This document shows positions 21,301-31,107 of a stretch of 64,000 nucleotides of DNA, piece by piece. This stretch comes from Piezodorus guildinii (taxonomy: Eukaryota; Arthropoda; Insecta; Hemiptera; Pentatomidae). The position numbers were made by a program, and so were the translations under genes. Numbering within the stretch: the stretch's first letter is position 1; the number at the start of each line of letters is the position of its first letter. The stretch lies in assembly GCA_023052935.1 (NCBI GenBank), contig CM041295.1, positions 15,376,880-15,440,879 of the forward strand, in the 5' to 3' direction. A model generated the notes under the pieces. That model ran no database searches. It was not told the origin of the DNA and saw only the letters and a program-made list of their open reading frames with translations.

Positions 21301-21527
21301 AACTCATTTTTAACAGTGCCTAATTCAGTTTTAAAAGTTGCAGACAACTTACTGAAGTCATTTTCAAACGTAATCTCGTCTGGATTTTCCCCTGAATCAA
21401 CAAAAAATTGGCGCAAGCGTTGTTGCAGTACCGATTTCGTTCCGGAAGTATCCAGATCTCGTTCTTCTAACTCCCGTCTTAAGTCTGCAACTTTTAAATC
21501 ATTCAGTCTAACTCTCTGAGAAGTCAT
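18207..21527 (-). CDS. Gypsy Gag-protease-reverse transcriptase
   Basis: The first ATG is 63 nt after the primer-binding site. Residues 8-42 form a SAP motif (LKVADLRRELEERDLDTSGT, then a KSVLQQRL stretch), a DNA-binding helix pair normally found in chromatin and repair proteins. Residues about 65-188 are a predicted coiled coil containing at least four perfect NELGNELSTVK repeats. The capsid-like region (about 215-390) is followed by a CX2CX4HX4C zinc knuckle (C420, C423, H428, C433). The protease active site is FLLDTGA (D494). The reverse transcriptase includes FCVDYRLLN and catalytic YLDD at residues 909-912 (nt 18792-18803). The frame is correct to about residue 1049; the last 57 residues are out of frame because of the one-base loss near 18381. 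All motifs needed upstream of the lesion look intact. Gag and Pol share one frame, with no sign of a programmed shift between them. Confidence 0.95.
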   Translation of the reverse strand: MTSQRVRLNDLKVADLRRELEERDLDTSGTKSVLQQRLRQFFVDSGENPDEITFENDFSKLSATFKTELGTVKNELGNELSTVKNELGNELSTVKNELGNELSTVKNELGNELSTVKNELGNVEKKLGNELSTVKNTLEAKLGNLETKLMESVDNKLADVESRLGEKVDSVENELRVRIEALEERMSNPPTIDTDQPSERSPHNTIPSANAGMPPTHNTIPLFDGKTPWEDYMTLFETAASIHGWSKETQASALCLALRGDALGVLQGMPMSERCNYGELMKRLEMRFGHRHMDQLYRSQLKDRVQKTNETLQEFEADIARLVRNAYPTVTGDVYKSLAIDKFLDGLRDPETQQAVKLARPKTLGDALSQAMEFEAVRQSVRGHARVRAAEAEPNAAPTIEDIVAKVLEALRTRKNEIRCWSCGQLGHPRSKCPTRKPEKATGKLRRVDGKGQLSTRSIEGPRVAVRIATIGSKTIFFYVDGMVNGQLRSFLLDTGATMTILNPKAVNAKKISPTTWALRTATGQPAEVYGETVATFFIGGQRLEHRVLVAKIDEEVIFGMDLMIKYGIKLDMSRGVMTLGDEEVILRQGKDLYARVLLLEDTTLPARSQILTHGTINGRLPEGQCLLLEPGKHEEQEVGRGVLVARSLIKVGHTTPIRLMNLNSFPVTLKRGTPVGECTAATSVVRQLQRNPTEQRGLPEELKGFVEESCRELSPEQSEIVKRLITRWQDIFETSSGPRGRTNIVQHKIDTGDTKPIRQIPRRLPLAKRKDAEEIIKDMANDGVIEPSSSPWMSPVVLVKKKDGTTRFCVDYRLLNNATKKDSYPLPRIDDTLDTLEGCKLFSTLDLRSGYWQVGLAPEDKEKTAFSIGTGLWQFSVMPFGLCNAPATFERLMESVLRGLSWEICLVYLDDIIVLGKSFTHHLENLERVFERLRAANLKLNPKKCNLFRRQVNYLGHVVSDNGVAVDPEKITAITNWPAPRDKHQVRSFLGLCTYYRRYVKGFANIAKPLTRLTEEKRTFLWDRECQASFEELKKKLSSAPILSYPRPRASSFLTQMPATLLLEASFPNSKTGKKRLLGTSAKHCQLQNATTVSQGKSFWQWLSP

Positions 21528-21590
21528 TTTTCACACAGTAGCCCAATAATTACAAAAACAAGAAAACCAAAATTATAACCATTTACAATG

Positions 21591-21608
21591 ATCCCACTTC
21601 TGACACCA
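21591..21608 (-). other. Gypsy primer-binding site, tRNA-Leu type
   Basis: The plus strand reads ATCCCACTTCTGACACCA, which is the 3' end plus CCA of a typical insect tRNA-Leu as I recall it (CCCACTTCTGACA). The 18-nt match sits three bases inside the 5' LTR. This fixes the element's orientation independently of the protein frames. Confidence 0.88.
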
Positions 21609-21611
21609 AAT

Positions 21612-22171
21612 TGTTACGGGCTACGGGTGTGAGAAATGAACTACTCCAGTTTACAAATTACAGATGTTTATTAATACAGAAAACACAAATACAAAGGGAT
21701 TACTAACCACTATATTAACAATAATAATGGAATTACCAGCTTACTACTAAACAGTATACATATAAAATCAGGTATTCCTAACAATTAAACTACTTACGTA
21801 AATTTATACAATATGCTAGATTTATTCTAAAACTTACAACTATAAGTTATATATAAACTACAGTCTTCTAATTTCCCACCGACCGGTTATCACAATACTG
21901 ACACACAGTTTCACTACACTGTCACACTGTCACGAACGGATCACTGTCACTGTTCACTGATACATCACAGATGCTTGTTGAGCCGGATTAGGACTGACCG
22001 ACCCAGGCTCAGGGGACCGCTATTTGTACCACCGCCGAATCTTCTAGACCCGGGCGCAGGTAAGGCGGTGGGCCTTTCCAGGCACTTCGAGGACTGTCCA
22101 GGTCCAGAAGTCTCTAGCCTCATCTAGGCCCCTCCAGGCGTGGTCCACCCGTCATTGTCTTGACCGTAGCA
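21612..22171 (-). repeat. Gypsy 5' LTR
   Basis: 560 bp with TG...CA ends, identical to the left LTR except for the one-base run-length difference. The promoter is presumably in the GC-rich half that is upstream on the minus strand; TATATAACTTATAG on that strand could serve as a TATA element, but I cannot confirm this. Confidence 0.97.
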
Positions 22172-22625
22172 ATAATAAGGAACATTAACTATGGTTCGAG
22201 GGAGGTTGGATTGAAAGGATTGGATGTCATAATTAATTAAAGTATTTACGGTACTAAAAAAATACCAGATGTCATAGAAATGTTTTAACATAGTGAATGA
22301 TTGCGAGTAAATATTAAAAATAAAGTATTAAAAAAATATATATGTATAACAAAAACAATTCTATAAATGGACAAAAAAGTGAGAATTAAATTTACATTAA
22401 TATACACACTCATACAGTATGCTGGAGAAACCCCGGACTGAGCTCTTCTCCCCACTTCTGGAGTGAAAAGCAGAATCCCGAGGATCCCAGCGCCTCTCCG
22501 CTGCGTCACTGGTGCGAGCCGATTGTAGGCCATAGCTTTTGTAGATGTAACAACATATTTTTCATCGAATTCATCCCGCATCCAATCCTTATAACAATGA
22601 CCATAATATCCCATTAGTTGCATGT
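22172..22625 (-). mobile_element. Jockey-like LINE fragments to the right of the gypsy element
   Basis: 22176-22290 continues the LINE interrupted at 15467 (AAGGAACATTAACTATGG, GGATTGGATGTCATAATTAA). From about 22295 a second fragment of the 8225/15001 subfamily begins, with CCCAGCGCCTCTCCGCTGC and GCGTCACTGG. The 112-codon minus-strand frame across 22285-22623 has no reverse-transcriptase motif and is probably incidental. Confidence 0.6.
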
Positions 22626-22839
22626 CTAGTAAGAATAGATTTACCTATTTCATTCTAAACTCCCATGCCCACTCAAAACTGTCCGTAAGGCGACTGAAAA
22701 GATGACCAAGGAATCTTCTAAATTAAATCAAACATTGATATTTTGTTTTCAGGATTACATTATACTGTAGGGATCATAATAATAAAGTTACGGAGAGACT
22801 TGATAGCTACAATGTATACATTAATCATACCTACAGGGC

Positions 22840-23490
22840 AGTTGTCATACGAATCTGAATTTTTATATTTAAGACAATTAAATGTTTGGGATGTTACTGT
22901 AACTTTTTCTCTGAAATCGACTAAACATAAGTGCCTCTTTATACCATGCATTTTGAACCTTTTTAATATTTTCTCGAAAACGGATCAAATGAGATTAAGG
23001 TCATTAAATTTTTGTAAAATTAAATGGACTTTAATTTCATGTAAGTTATCTTTTGATTGAGATGGTGGGACAGGGCTTAAATGCCATTAAAAAAATAAAT
23101 TCCCCTAAACTATCTTTTATTATTATGTAGATTCAATAAAGTTAACCATTTCATGTTGATTGAATTGATAATAAAAGGATGTATAGGATATAAAAAAAAA
23201 AAAAAAAAAAAAATTGACAAGCAACTGAAAAAGAAAAGAGCAAAGGTTTTTTAAAAGTAATTTTTATGTTTACAGAACATTAGAATAGTAATATAGATGT
23301 ATAATATACTACTGGAAAACTAAAGATTTTGCAAAGAGGAGAAAGAAATTGATGGACATAATAATTTAAATGGTTAAATTATTAAATCTAAACTATATGT
23401 TTCTATCAGAATAAACAGAACATCTCTGTTTTAAAACTTTATTTCAAGAATGGAGGTAAGTGAACATTGTATGTTATGTGTACCAGGTTT
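22840..23490 (-). mobile_element. Rep-1 copy, reverse orientation
   Basis: ACGAATCTGAATTTTTATATT, TATACCATGCATTTTGAACC, TAAATTTTTGTAAAATTAAATGG and the terminal AATGGAGGTAAGTGAACATTG are Rep-1 blocks in reverse. The A-run at 23191-23212 has expanded within the segment that is normally A-rich. Confidence 0.7.
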
Positions 23491-23499
23491 TTTTTCTTT

Positions 23500-24035
23500 C
23501 CAATTTTAATTTTTTTGTGATATGAAGAATAACTTAATTTTATTAACCTGAGAAAAAAAAGTGTATTATATTTAGTCAAGGTTATCAAAGCTGATAACCT
23601 GAAGTTGATTATTCAAACATCCGCCGAAAAATACAAGGAAAGTGTTCAGATATGTGGTAAATGTAAAATAATAATAATAAAACGCAATTAATGAGTAGTT
23701 ACAAAAATATTTTTACTGACCAGAGAAGAGAAATATTCTAAAATTTAATTTTTTTACAAACATTACAGTTTTTAACGTCATTTTGAGACAAGTACCAAAT
23801 CTTCGAAACTCTTCAACGAATCGTTATATAACAAATCAATTATCGCAATTATTTAGTCTTTTAAATATGATTACAGTTAATTGATGAGTATATTAATTAC
23901 CAAATAGTACATCATATCACAATAAGGTTTTCAATTACGTTTCTCCATTTATTATAAAAATATCGATATTTTTTATACTTTCTTTCTTTTGGCTTATTAT
24001 TTTCACTAATGAACCTTTATATTATTAATCGACAA
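23500..24035. other. No gene seen
   Basis: AT-rich sequence with no coding frame or recognised repeat. Confidence 0.45.
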
Positions 24036-24438
24036 AAAAAAAAACACTCCCCCCCCCCCTTCATAATTTGAGGGCTTCAAGATTCGTAGAAAAATCCGTA
24101 TGTCTACCGTCAGCCATACCAAAGTTTTTTAAATTTGGCACAAAAATACTAGATGAGTTTAATACCTAGACGTTAATATCCGTCAATTCGTTTTAAAATG
24201 GCAACTGATTAAAAAATTTTTACTTCAATAACTCAGTTATTTATGAAGATAGAGCAAAAGAGTTTTTTAACCAAGAAACCGCTAATAATTATATAAATGA
24301 AAAGAAAAAAATTAAAATTGTATCCATAAATACGTTTCACTCAGTAGAGAAAACTCAATGGTTTATTTCCAACAATGAACCTTTGTAATGTAAAAAAAAC
24401 AACCTATGAACATTTGAGGACTTATGTTTCAAGATACG
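24036..24438 (-). repeat. Rep-2 fragment
   Basis: TTTGAGGGCTTCAAGATTCG and ACGTTAATATCCGTCAATTC, then TTTTAAAATGGCAACTGATT and CAATAACTCAGTTATTT, correspond to the arms of the inverted-repeat element at 47125-48712. The copy is diverged. It is ended at 24440 by a mariner insertion next to TTTCAAGATACGTA, another copy of the same outer Rep-2 phrase. Confidence 0.6.
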
Positions 24439-24440
24439 TA

Positions 24441-25353
24441 CCGGGTTATTTCACATGAAATATCCGTTTTTATAGTTTCTGAAATACATAAAGGATTTTG
24501 CAGGTCTCTGTTGTTTTCTTCCGAATGTTTACATATTAAAAGTAAACAGTTACTAATCCTCTACCTTTCTATTATAAACATTAGCTTCCCAACCCACTTT
24601 TTAGTATACCTTCAAATATGAACATGGAAATACGCGATTTTCGAGTAATATTTTTGTACGAGTTTAAACTCGGCCATTCAGCAGCTCAGGCTAGAAATAT
24701 TTGCAAGGCGTTCGGGGAAGGAAGTGTTAATGAACGGACCATTCGCCGTTGGTTTGCTAAGTTTTCAGCTGGGGATACCGACTTGGAAAACTTGCCCCGA
24801 GGAAGACCTCCGTCCGTAATAGACAACGATGTCCTCAAACATACAGTAGAAGGAAACCCCTACCAAACAGTTAAAGGCCTCTCAGCACAACTAAATGCAA
24901 GTGCATCTACCGTTTCCAGACATTTAAAGAGTAATGGGAAAGTAAAAAAGCTCGATACATGGGTACCTCATGATCTCACTGAGCGGCAGCAAGACCCCAT
25001 GTTTCAAAACATACCGTGGAAAAATTGAAAGAACTGGGCTACGAAGTTCTTCCGCATTCACTATATTCTCCCGACTTGTCTCCAACAGATTAGCTCCTGT
25101 TTAGGAATTTAGACAACTTCGTCAAAGGAAAACTTTTTGAAAATGATGATCAAGTGAAAAGTGCGTTTTCAGATTTTGTTTCACTTCAAAGCTCAGAGTT
25201 TTTCAGTTCGGGGATAAAAAAGTTTGTATCACTTTGGGAAAAATGTGTAGAAAAAGAAGGTAAATACTTCGAATAAAATTATCTTGTTTTAATATCGTAT
25301 TTTTAATAAAATCCTTTACCTTGAAAACGGACATATCATGTGACACAACCCTA
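24441..25353 (+). mobile_element. Internally deleted mariner element, copy 1
   Basis: Inverted ends (GGGTTATTTCACATGAAA at left; its counterpart TCATGTGACACAACCC at right) lie next to TA dinucleotides (24439-24440 and 25354-25355). Copy 2 at 42698-43629 has the same length class and the same deletion junction. The 5' part still encodes a transposase N-terminus; the middle third is gone. Confidence 0.88.
24618..25276 (+). pseudogene. Mariner transposase remnant
   Basis: The frame 24618-25028 encodes the N-terminal DNA-binding part: FRVIFLYEFKLGHSAAQA, INE-type NERTIRRWFAKF, then LPRGRPPS and a second helix-turn-helix ending in TVSRHLKS. After the ERQQ codons the sequence jumps to what would be the PHVSKHTVEKLKELGYEV segment, in the next frame, followed by YSPDLSPTD with the third catalytic aspartate. 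The region carrying the first two catalytic aspartates (about 130 residues) is missing, and the downstream frame has stops. The protein cannot be an active transposase, but a 136-residue DNA-binding fragment could in principle still be made. Confidence 0.85.
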
Positions 25354-25359
25354 TATAAT

Positions 25360-25990
25360 CCAAATGAGGAATAAAAAAAATATCACTGTTCAAATAAATA
25401 AATATCAACTTTTTTCCTTTTTTTTTTTAATTTACGATAAAACAAAATATGAATCATTGAAATCGATTTAGAAAGAGCCGAGATATAGCGTTTTGAAATT
25501 AGGAGTGGGGATAAGCCATTTTCCTTTGAATTTTTTATTGCTTTTCATATTAGTTAATTGCCTTTAAACAGCTATATAAATATTTATACCCTAATATAGT
25601 TATTTGGAAATAATAAACCATCGTGTAATAATATGAAACGTGTTTTTCTATTTCAGTTATGCACTATTCATGATCAAGACCTTGCTTGCTAAAATAAAAA
25701 TAAATAAATAAATTGCAAAAATCAATTTATAACTATCAGACGGAATAATACCTATTGATACTATGATGAAAAAATTAACTTATTGCAAACTGTAATTCTG
25801 TTACAATAAGGTATTTATAATATATTTTAATCATATTAAAGGACATAAAAATAGAAAGAATTGTGTAAAAACGCTAGATTATTACTTATATTACAAAGGA
25901 AACCTGAAGATGGGGTTAATTTCGATTAAGAAATAACGAAGCAGATAATTTTTCTTAACTAATTAATAACACGTTTCTGTAACTGAAAGT
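25360..25990. repeat. AT-rich stretch with a second copy of the 13148 repeat
   Basis: 25550-25638 repeats the 90-bp unit found at 13148-13238 (TTAGTTAATTGCCTTTAAAC ... AATAAACCATCGTGTAATAA). The remainder has no recognisable feature. Confidence 0.6.
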
Positions 25991-25991
25991 T

Positions 25992-26285
25992 GGAGCGGGG
26001 TGTTCCAATGGATATAACACTAGTATACTGTTCTTCGGGCGCCGGGTTTGAACCCCCGCTGAGGAAGAATATTGATTTATTCTGTTACCCAGTGAGGCGA
26101 CCTTGGGGTATGGAGACTCTCCTAGGGCACACCCAGTCTTTATAAAGTGGGTACCCAAAATGAGAAAAATCCTGGGGGCTGCCCGTTATCTTGGCCTTAT
26201 CACCTCATTGCTCGGACGTTGATCTAGAAACAGTACGGATTTCTATATGTAATGAACCCATTGGTTTGTAGAGGTACAAGTTTTG
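25992..26285 (+). mobile_element. SINE-A copy 2
   Basis: It has GGAGCGGGGTGTTCCAATGG for the tRNA-like start, a degenerate B-box GGGTTTGAACCCC, then GGTATGGAGACTCTCC, CAGTCTTTATAAAGTGGG and AGAAACAGTACGGATTTC. It keeps about 25 bp (TGGGGGCTGCCCGTTATC region) missing from the copy at 13257. Flanking duplications are not clear, so it is probably older. Confidence 0.8.
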
Positions 26286-26289
26286 TTTC

Positions 26290-27310
26290 TTTGTGATAAA
26301 ATTTTATTTTTAATCAAAGATGATAGTTTAATTTAATAGTAATTAGTTATGTAAAGTTTTTGTAATAGCTTAAACTATTTTGAACATGCAACAATTATAT
26401 TCAAAATTTTTCTTCTTTTCTGTAAATGTTTGAATAATCAAGTATAAAATCAACATTCTTCCTAGTCTAGTCTAAAAATATAACGCTTTCTCATCTTTAT
26501 AAAACAAAATATATATTTATAAAATAAACTGCACTATCAGGATTTAATTTTTTTTTAACTTACTATTATGCAATGATTTCTTTATTTACATAAATTTGTT
26601 TGAAAAATACTATGACTGCATAAATTATGTTGAAAGTCAACTGTCAACCCCGTCTGAAAATTGTTACTGGGACTCGGTAAAATTCGTCTCTCTTGATCTT
26701 GCAAGATGACGGACCTGAATATAAGATACATGATACAGGAAGACTTTTAATCTACTTTAAAAACAAAAAATTTAAATATCGGGAAAATATGAGTGATTAA
26801 TTTCCTAATATGGTCAATGGCAATAATACAAAATGTCTTAGAAGAAATGAATACAAAGATTTACCAATTGCTTGTCGTAAGATCCTCGACACAATTGAAC
26901 TAATGGGCTTCAAAACAAGAACATTAAATTGTTGTTATTCAAGGCGAATATTGGAGTGTAAGGTCGAAAGAGAAAATATTTTTAATATCTCTTAAGGAAT
27001 GTATGTAAGACTTTTACCAACGCCTATTTGTTTCTTTAACATGACTTTCCTAAAACGTATTCTGTATTTCCTCTGGCCCAAATAACCGAGACATGTCAAG
27101 TCAAGCTCAAAAGCGAAATATGAACCATTCATTTTAAAATTGGCCCTAAGTTCATTTGTCAATTCTTTCCGGTTCCCCGTGGTTAGGTGTGCATCTTCAA
27201 GTTACCTATCAATAAAGCATTTGAGGTTACTTACGTTCCTAGTAAATACGATAATTCTGGACGTTTTCAGAGCTAGTTCCGATAATTAAACGGTTTGTTT
27301 TGAAAGTTGC
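26290..27310. other. No gene identified
   Basis: A 61-codon frame at 26810-26995 (CRKILDTIELMGFKTRTLNC) and the moderately GC-rich stretch 27090-27220 are not repeated elsewhere in the window. I cannot assign them to any family. They could be unique host sequence, but there is no clear exon structure. Confidence 0.4.
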
Positions 27311-27314
27311 TAAT

Positions 27315-28140
27315 AATAATAACTTTATTTCATTTGTCTTTAGGGCAAACCCCATACAAATAGAGCTGGCTGGCACAGCACAATTAATAAATTTGTCACC
27401 AGCAAATATACATTATTAATTACAATTCGAATAAATATTTAAAACAAAAACTACAAAACACATATACAGCAATAAGCATAAAGGTGCTGCTATCTTTATG
27501 ATTAATTTCATCCAACATATACATAAATAACATACATTAAATAAAAGAATATCAATAAATAATGTAAAAATAATAGTACTAAAGCAAATACTAAATGCCT
27601 ACAAATTACTAACAAATCCCGAAACATTTAAGAGTGATTAACATTCTGAGAAGAAAGATGTTGAAATCTTATTTTAAGATTTTCTCTGACAAAAATAAAT
27701 AATGATTTCAGGTCTATTACGTGGGGTTTAGCAAGAATTTCATAAAAGCCATCAATACTCACATCATTTAATACAGGCATAAAAGTTAATTTATACTTTA
27801 ATTAAGATTTATTGGTAATGCCCAAGGATAGTGGTGCAGGTAATTTTAATTAATTAGTATTTAACAAGTTCATCAAACTTTTCGAAAAATTGCATTCTTA
27901 GATAATTACAACGCTTATTTAATACAGTAAAAAAAATACGGAATATGTTTTGCCAGAAATGAATCAAATAGTACTTTCTGTAGGACATCAATGAATGATT
28001 ATGAAAATTTTAGAGATCGGATTTATTACCAAGTCGAGTTGGCTCTATAAACCTCAAAAATATTGTATTGTATGAAATTATTAGAGAAATTACACCAAAG
28101 TTAATGATAAAATTGACCAATTACCGTAGGAATATCATGA
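27315..28140 (-). mobile_element. LINE 3' fragment
   Basis: Read on the minus strand it ends TTTGTATGGGGTTTGCCCTAA, then AGACAAATGAAATAAAG and an (ATT)n tail. This parallels the 3' end of the LINE at 31108-32273 (CTGTATGGGGAAGCCCCGAAGACAAATAAAA). Upstream, around 27620-27790 on the minus strand, a short open stretch reads as a possible C-terminus (DVSIDGFYEIL...). It is probably the end of the LINE's second frame, but decayed. Confidence 0.55.
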
Positions 28141-28479
28141 TTTCTTCTCACAATCAATTTCTTCTCTCATACAAAATGTAAATTGTTTTTTTAATTTATT
28201 TTTGTAGTTTCGAAACATGTCGTTAAAATATATTATGAATCGGATTAATTATATTTTTGAAGCGTTGTAAAGATATATAAAATAATTTTTTTTTGTTTTT
28301 TCTATTAAAAGCACCATAATTATATTAAATGGGCTTGGGACACATAAAATTTTAAAGAATCTTTTTACAACTAACTCAATTCTATGTAAGAAAAATCATA
28401 TTAATCACTTGATAACAGCCATTATTTCAAAATAAACAATAAATGTAACACCTTTAGATATACTTAATCGGCATGACTC

Positions 28480-29240
28480 ATTAGTATCCTGTTTTTTTTT
28501 AAGTCGTTTAAAAACGCGATTCAGAAATGTTAATTTATGTAAAATAATCAGTAATAAGTTTATGCCCTATTCATCACTTCATATTATGTTTTACAGCTTT
28601 GCCTATAAGAAATCATTTTTTTCTAAAATCTTTAGCTTTCAAACGGTATATTATACACCTACATTACAGTCCTTACGAACAATTACATAAAAAAAATATT
28701 TCGGCTCTTTTCTCCTTTAGTTTTGGAATTTGTTCAACTTATTTATTTACCCGTTAATGCTAACAAGTTTATATGGGTGATTTTTTCTAATCTACAAAAT
28801 TAAAGGTACTTCAAAGGAGTGCATTTAGGTCTTGTCAGACTATTTTAATCAGAATGAAACATATATGATATTAAAGCCCATCAGGTTTTACATCGAAATA
28901 GCGATTTTAATCAAACTTTTGGAGAAAATCGTACAAAGGTGCTGAATGAATGGTATAAAGTAGCATTTATGGTGAGCCGATTTTAGTGATAAAGTTTCTG
29001 TAACATCTCGGGCGTATACACTTTTAAAATATGAAATTTCAGTTTAGTACGGCTTTTCCGTTTTCGCGCTGGACTTACCACTCAAGGACACGCACACACA
29101 GACCTTTTTGCGGGACTTGATCATATGCACTCAGGAGGCCCTAAAAGGTTTATTTATGGGAAAAAATCGAATTCGAAAATTTTCAAGATAGAAACAGTTT
29201 GTCTTACTATGATATTTCATATATGGTTAAGTGAAAATAA
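28480..29240 (+). mobile_element. Rep-1 copy lacking its left end
   Basis: It runs from the AGTAATAAGTTTATGCCCTA block through TCTAAAATCTTTAGCTTTC, the CTTTTCTCCTTTAG block, GAATGGTATAAAGTAGC and CTTTTCCGTTTTCGCGCTGG to the right end ATGGTTAAGTGAAAATAAAA. An RTE-like LINE fragment is inserted immediately after it. Confidence 0.75.
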
Positions 29241-29244
29241 AATA

Positions 29245-30046
29245 ATAATAGGCTTAGCGAACCCGAAGGTTCAATGCCGATACCACCAAATTCCGCCTAC
29301 AGAGACTCGTCCAATGTTCACCTGTCAAGCCCAAGCCCCTGAGATCAGCCTTAACGCGATCCTACCATCTACGCTTTGGCTTACCTTTCGGACGCCTACC
29401 TGCCGGATCAGCGAATACCAACTTTCTCGGAATCCGCTCCTCATCGAGCCCAACAACTTTACTCGCCAATTTGAGTCTCCGCGATGCAAGCAGCTCAATA
29501 ATATTCACAGGATACAAGTTCCGTAATTCCGCGTTGTGCAACCTTCTAAACTCCCCAGCGGCCTCATCTCTCTTCGGACCAAATATTTTACGCAGTACCT
29601 TATTTTCGAAAACTTTAAGCCGTTGTTTATCCTTCAGAGTAAGCGGCCACGTTTCACATCCGTAGAGGACCGTTAGAAGAATAATAGTTTTATAAATACT
29701 AACCTTTAAGTTTTTTTGTAGAAGCCGCGAACTAAGTAACTTAGCAACTGAATAATAACACCATTTCCCACCTTTAACCGGGACTTTATTTCTTCCTGGT
29801 TTTCTTTTTTTCTTGTTATAATTGAACCTAAATACCTGAATTTCTCTACATGTTCAAAAGATATACATCAATATCACCAAGATCGACACCGTTTCTGCTA
29901 CTAATCATATATTTCGTCTTATCGGTATTTAATTCGAGTCCTTTTCTTTACCGGTTTTTATTAACACACTTGTATTTAGTTGTATGGTTTCCGTGTCTTC
30001 ACCTAGCAGTACCAGATCATCGGCATACCCCAAAACCGGAATCAAC
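29245..30046 (-). pseudogene. RTE-like LINE fragment C (reverse transcriptase C-terminal half)
   Basis: On the minus strand it aligns along its whole length with the 3' part of the element at 61398-64000, from just upstream of the YADD segment (about 30020) to the terminal LRVR-like codons and the ATT-type tail at 29240. It has several frameshifts and small losses, for example in the segment before 29960. The 5' truncation at 30046 is abrupt, as in normal target-primed truncation. Confidence 0.88.
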
Positions 30047-30049
30047 AAC

Positions 30050-30700
30050 AACAATAAAACCGGAATATATGTATATATAGCTTCAAGTATTTTCTATTGC
30101 TTTTTGAAGTATCTAATATTTTCAAATTTAAATGTATGTTGCTTTTTTATTATACTATAGGATGATCACCATGTTGCTTATAAAAAATATATATGTTGAC
30201 AATAACTTATTTCAATTTTGTTTAATAAATTTTAGTTTTAAAAATGGAGACAAAACCCCGAAACCTCTAAGAAAAAATGAGTTTAAAAAGAATAAAAATG
30301 TTGATGGGAGTAAACGAATATGTAATAATACTTAAAACTTCCTCGAGTTGAACAATAAACCATTCCGTATTAACCCTTAGCGATAAGGTTGTAATAATAA
30401 ACCGTCCAATCGCCTAATCAATTGACGAGAAGAAAGTAAAGGAGAAGCCAGGCATGAGGAAGTACAGCCGTACCCAGCAGCACCTCTTCCGTCCCCTGGA
30501 TAATAGTTCAAGTTTTCACAAAAGGAGATCTCTCATACAGTACATTTTCAGTTTTCTCTTTCCCTGACATAAAAGTACATATCGTGATAAAAGGACTAAT
30601 TGTTGCTAATGGTTATCTTTCAAAGATTTCTTTCTTCTTATTTTTTTTTTCCATGTAGTTCTGCACTTTTAGGAATATGGTTATTGAATGATTTGTTGTT
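30050..30700. other. No gene identified
   Basis: Contains a short frame 30132-30335 without a recognisable domain, and a moderately GC-rich stretch 30430-30500. No repeat family recognised. Confidence 0.4.
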
Positions 30701-31107
30701 TATTTAACCCGTTGCCGCAAATGACGGCTATAGCCGACCGATCTTTGGCGATATGTAGGCAAACGACAGCTATAGCCGTCATGCACACGAAGACAGCGTT
30801 AGTACGAAGTGTACTATATAAAATTGTTCATTATTAAGTAAGACATCGAAAAAAAAAGGTATAGTATGCCAGACAACGTATCAATTGTTTTTTTATGCGT
30901 TTTCTCATGCTTGACCGCATCGAAACATTTGGGCATCTTGAGACAAATGATGGCTATAACAGTCGTTCACGACGATAATAGCGTTCGGTAGTCGTCCCAC
31001 ACGATAAGTACATTTCAGTTCATGCAGTTAAAAAGTGTGTTTTTGTGAAGACGAATCATTTATTCTGTAACATTTTCATGAATTATGTTATCATAGATAA
31101 ATTACTC

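Larger units (their letters stand above)
15468..22171 (-). mobile_element. Near-intact Ty3/gypsy LTR retrotransposon with SAP and macro domains
   Basis: The 6.7-kb element lies between two LTRs that differ by a single base (GGGG against GGG near the left end). It is flanked by a 4-bp duplication ATAA at 15464-15467 and 22172-22175. On the minus strand the order is 5' LTR (21612-22171), tRNA-Leu primer site, a 63-nt leader, Gag-protease-RT frame, RNase H-integrase-macro frame, polypurine tract and 3' LTR (15468-16028). Gag, protease and RT share one frame, and integrase is downstream of RT as in Ty3/gypsy. A single one-base deletion within RNase H (about 18381) separates the two frames. No envelope-like frame exists; that place is taken by the macro domain. 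The near-identical LTRs imply a very recent insertion. Confidence 0.97.

Noticed and set aside
19171..21519. Plus-strand open frames of 60-190 codons across the gypsy element
   Set aside because: They are antisense shadows of the Gag-Pol frame, without motifs of their own. The longest (20947-21519) mirrors the repetitive coiled-coil region.
15468..22171. Endogenous retrovirus with an envelope gene
   Set aside because: There is no third frame and no signal peptide or membrane segment between integrase and the 3' LTR. The extra coding region is the macro domain.
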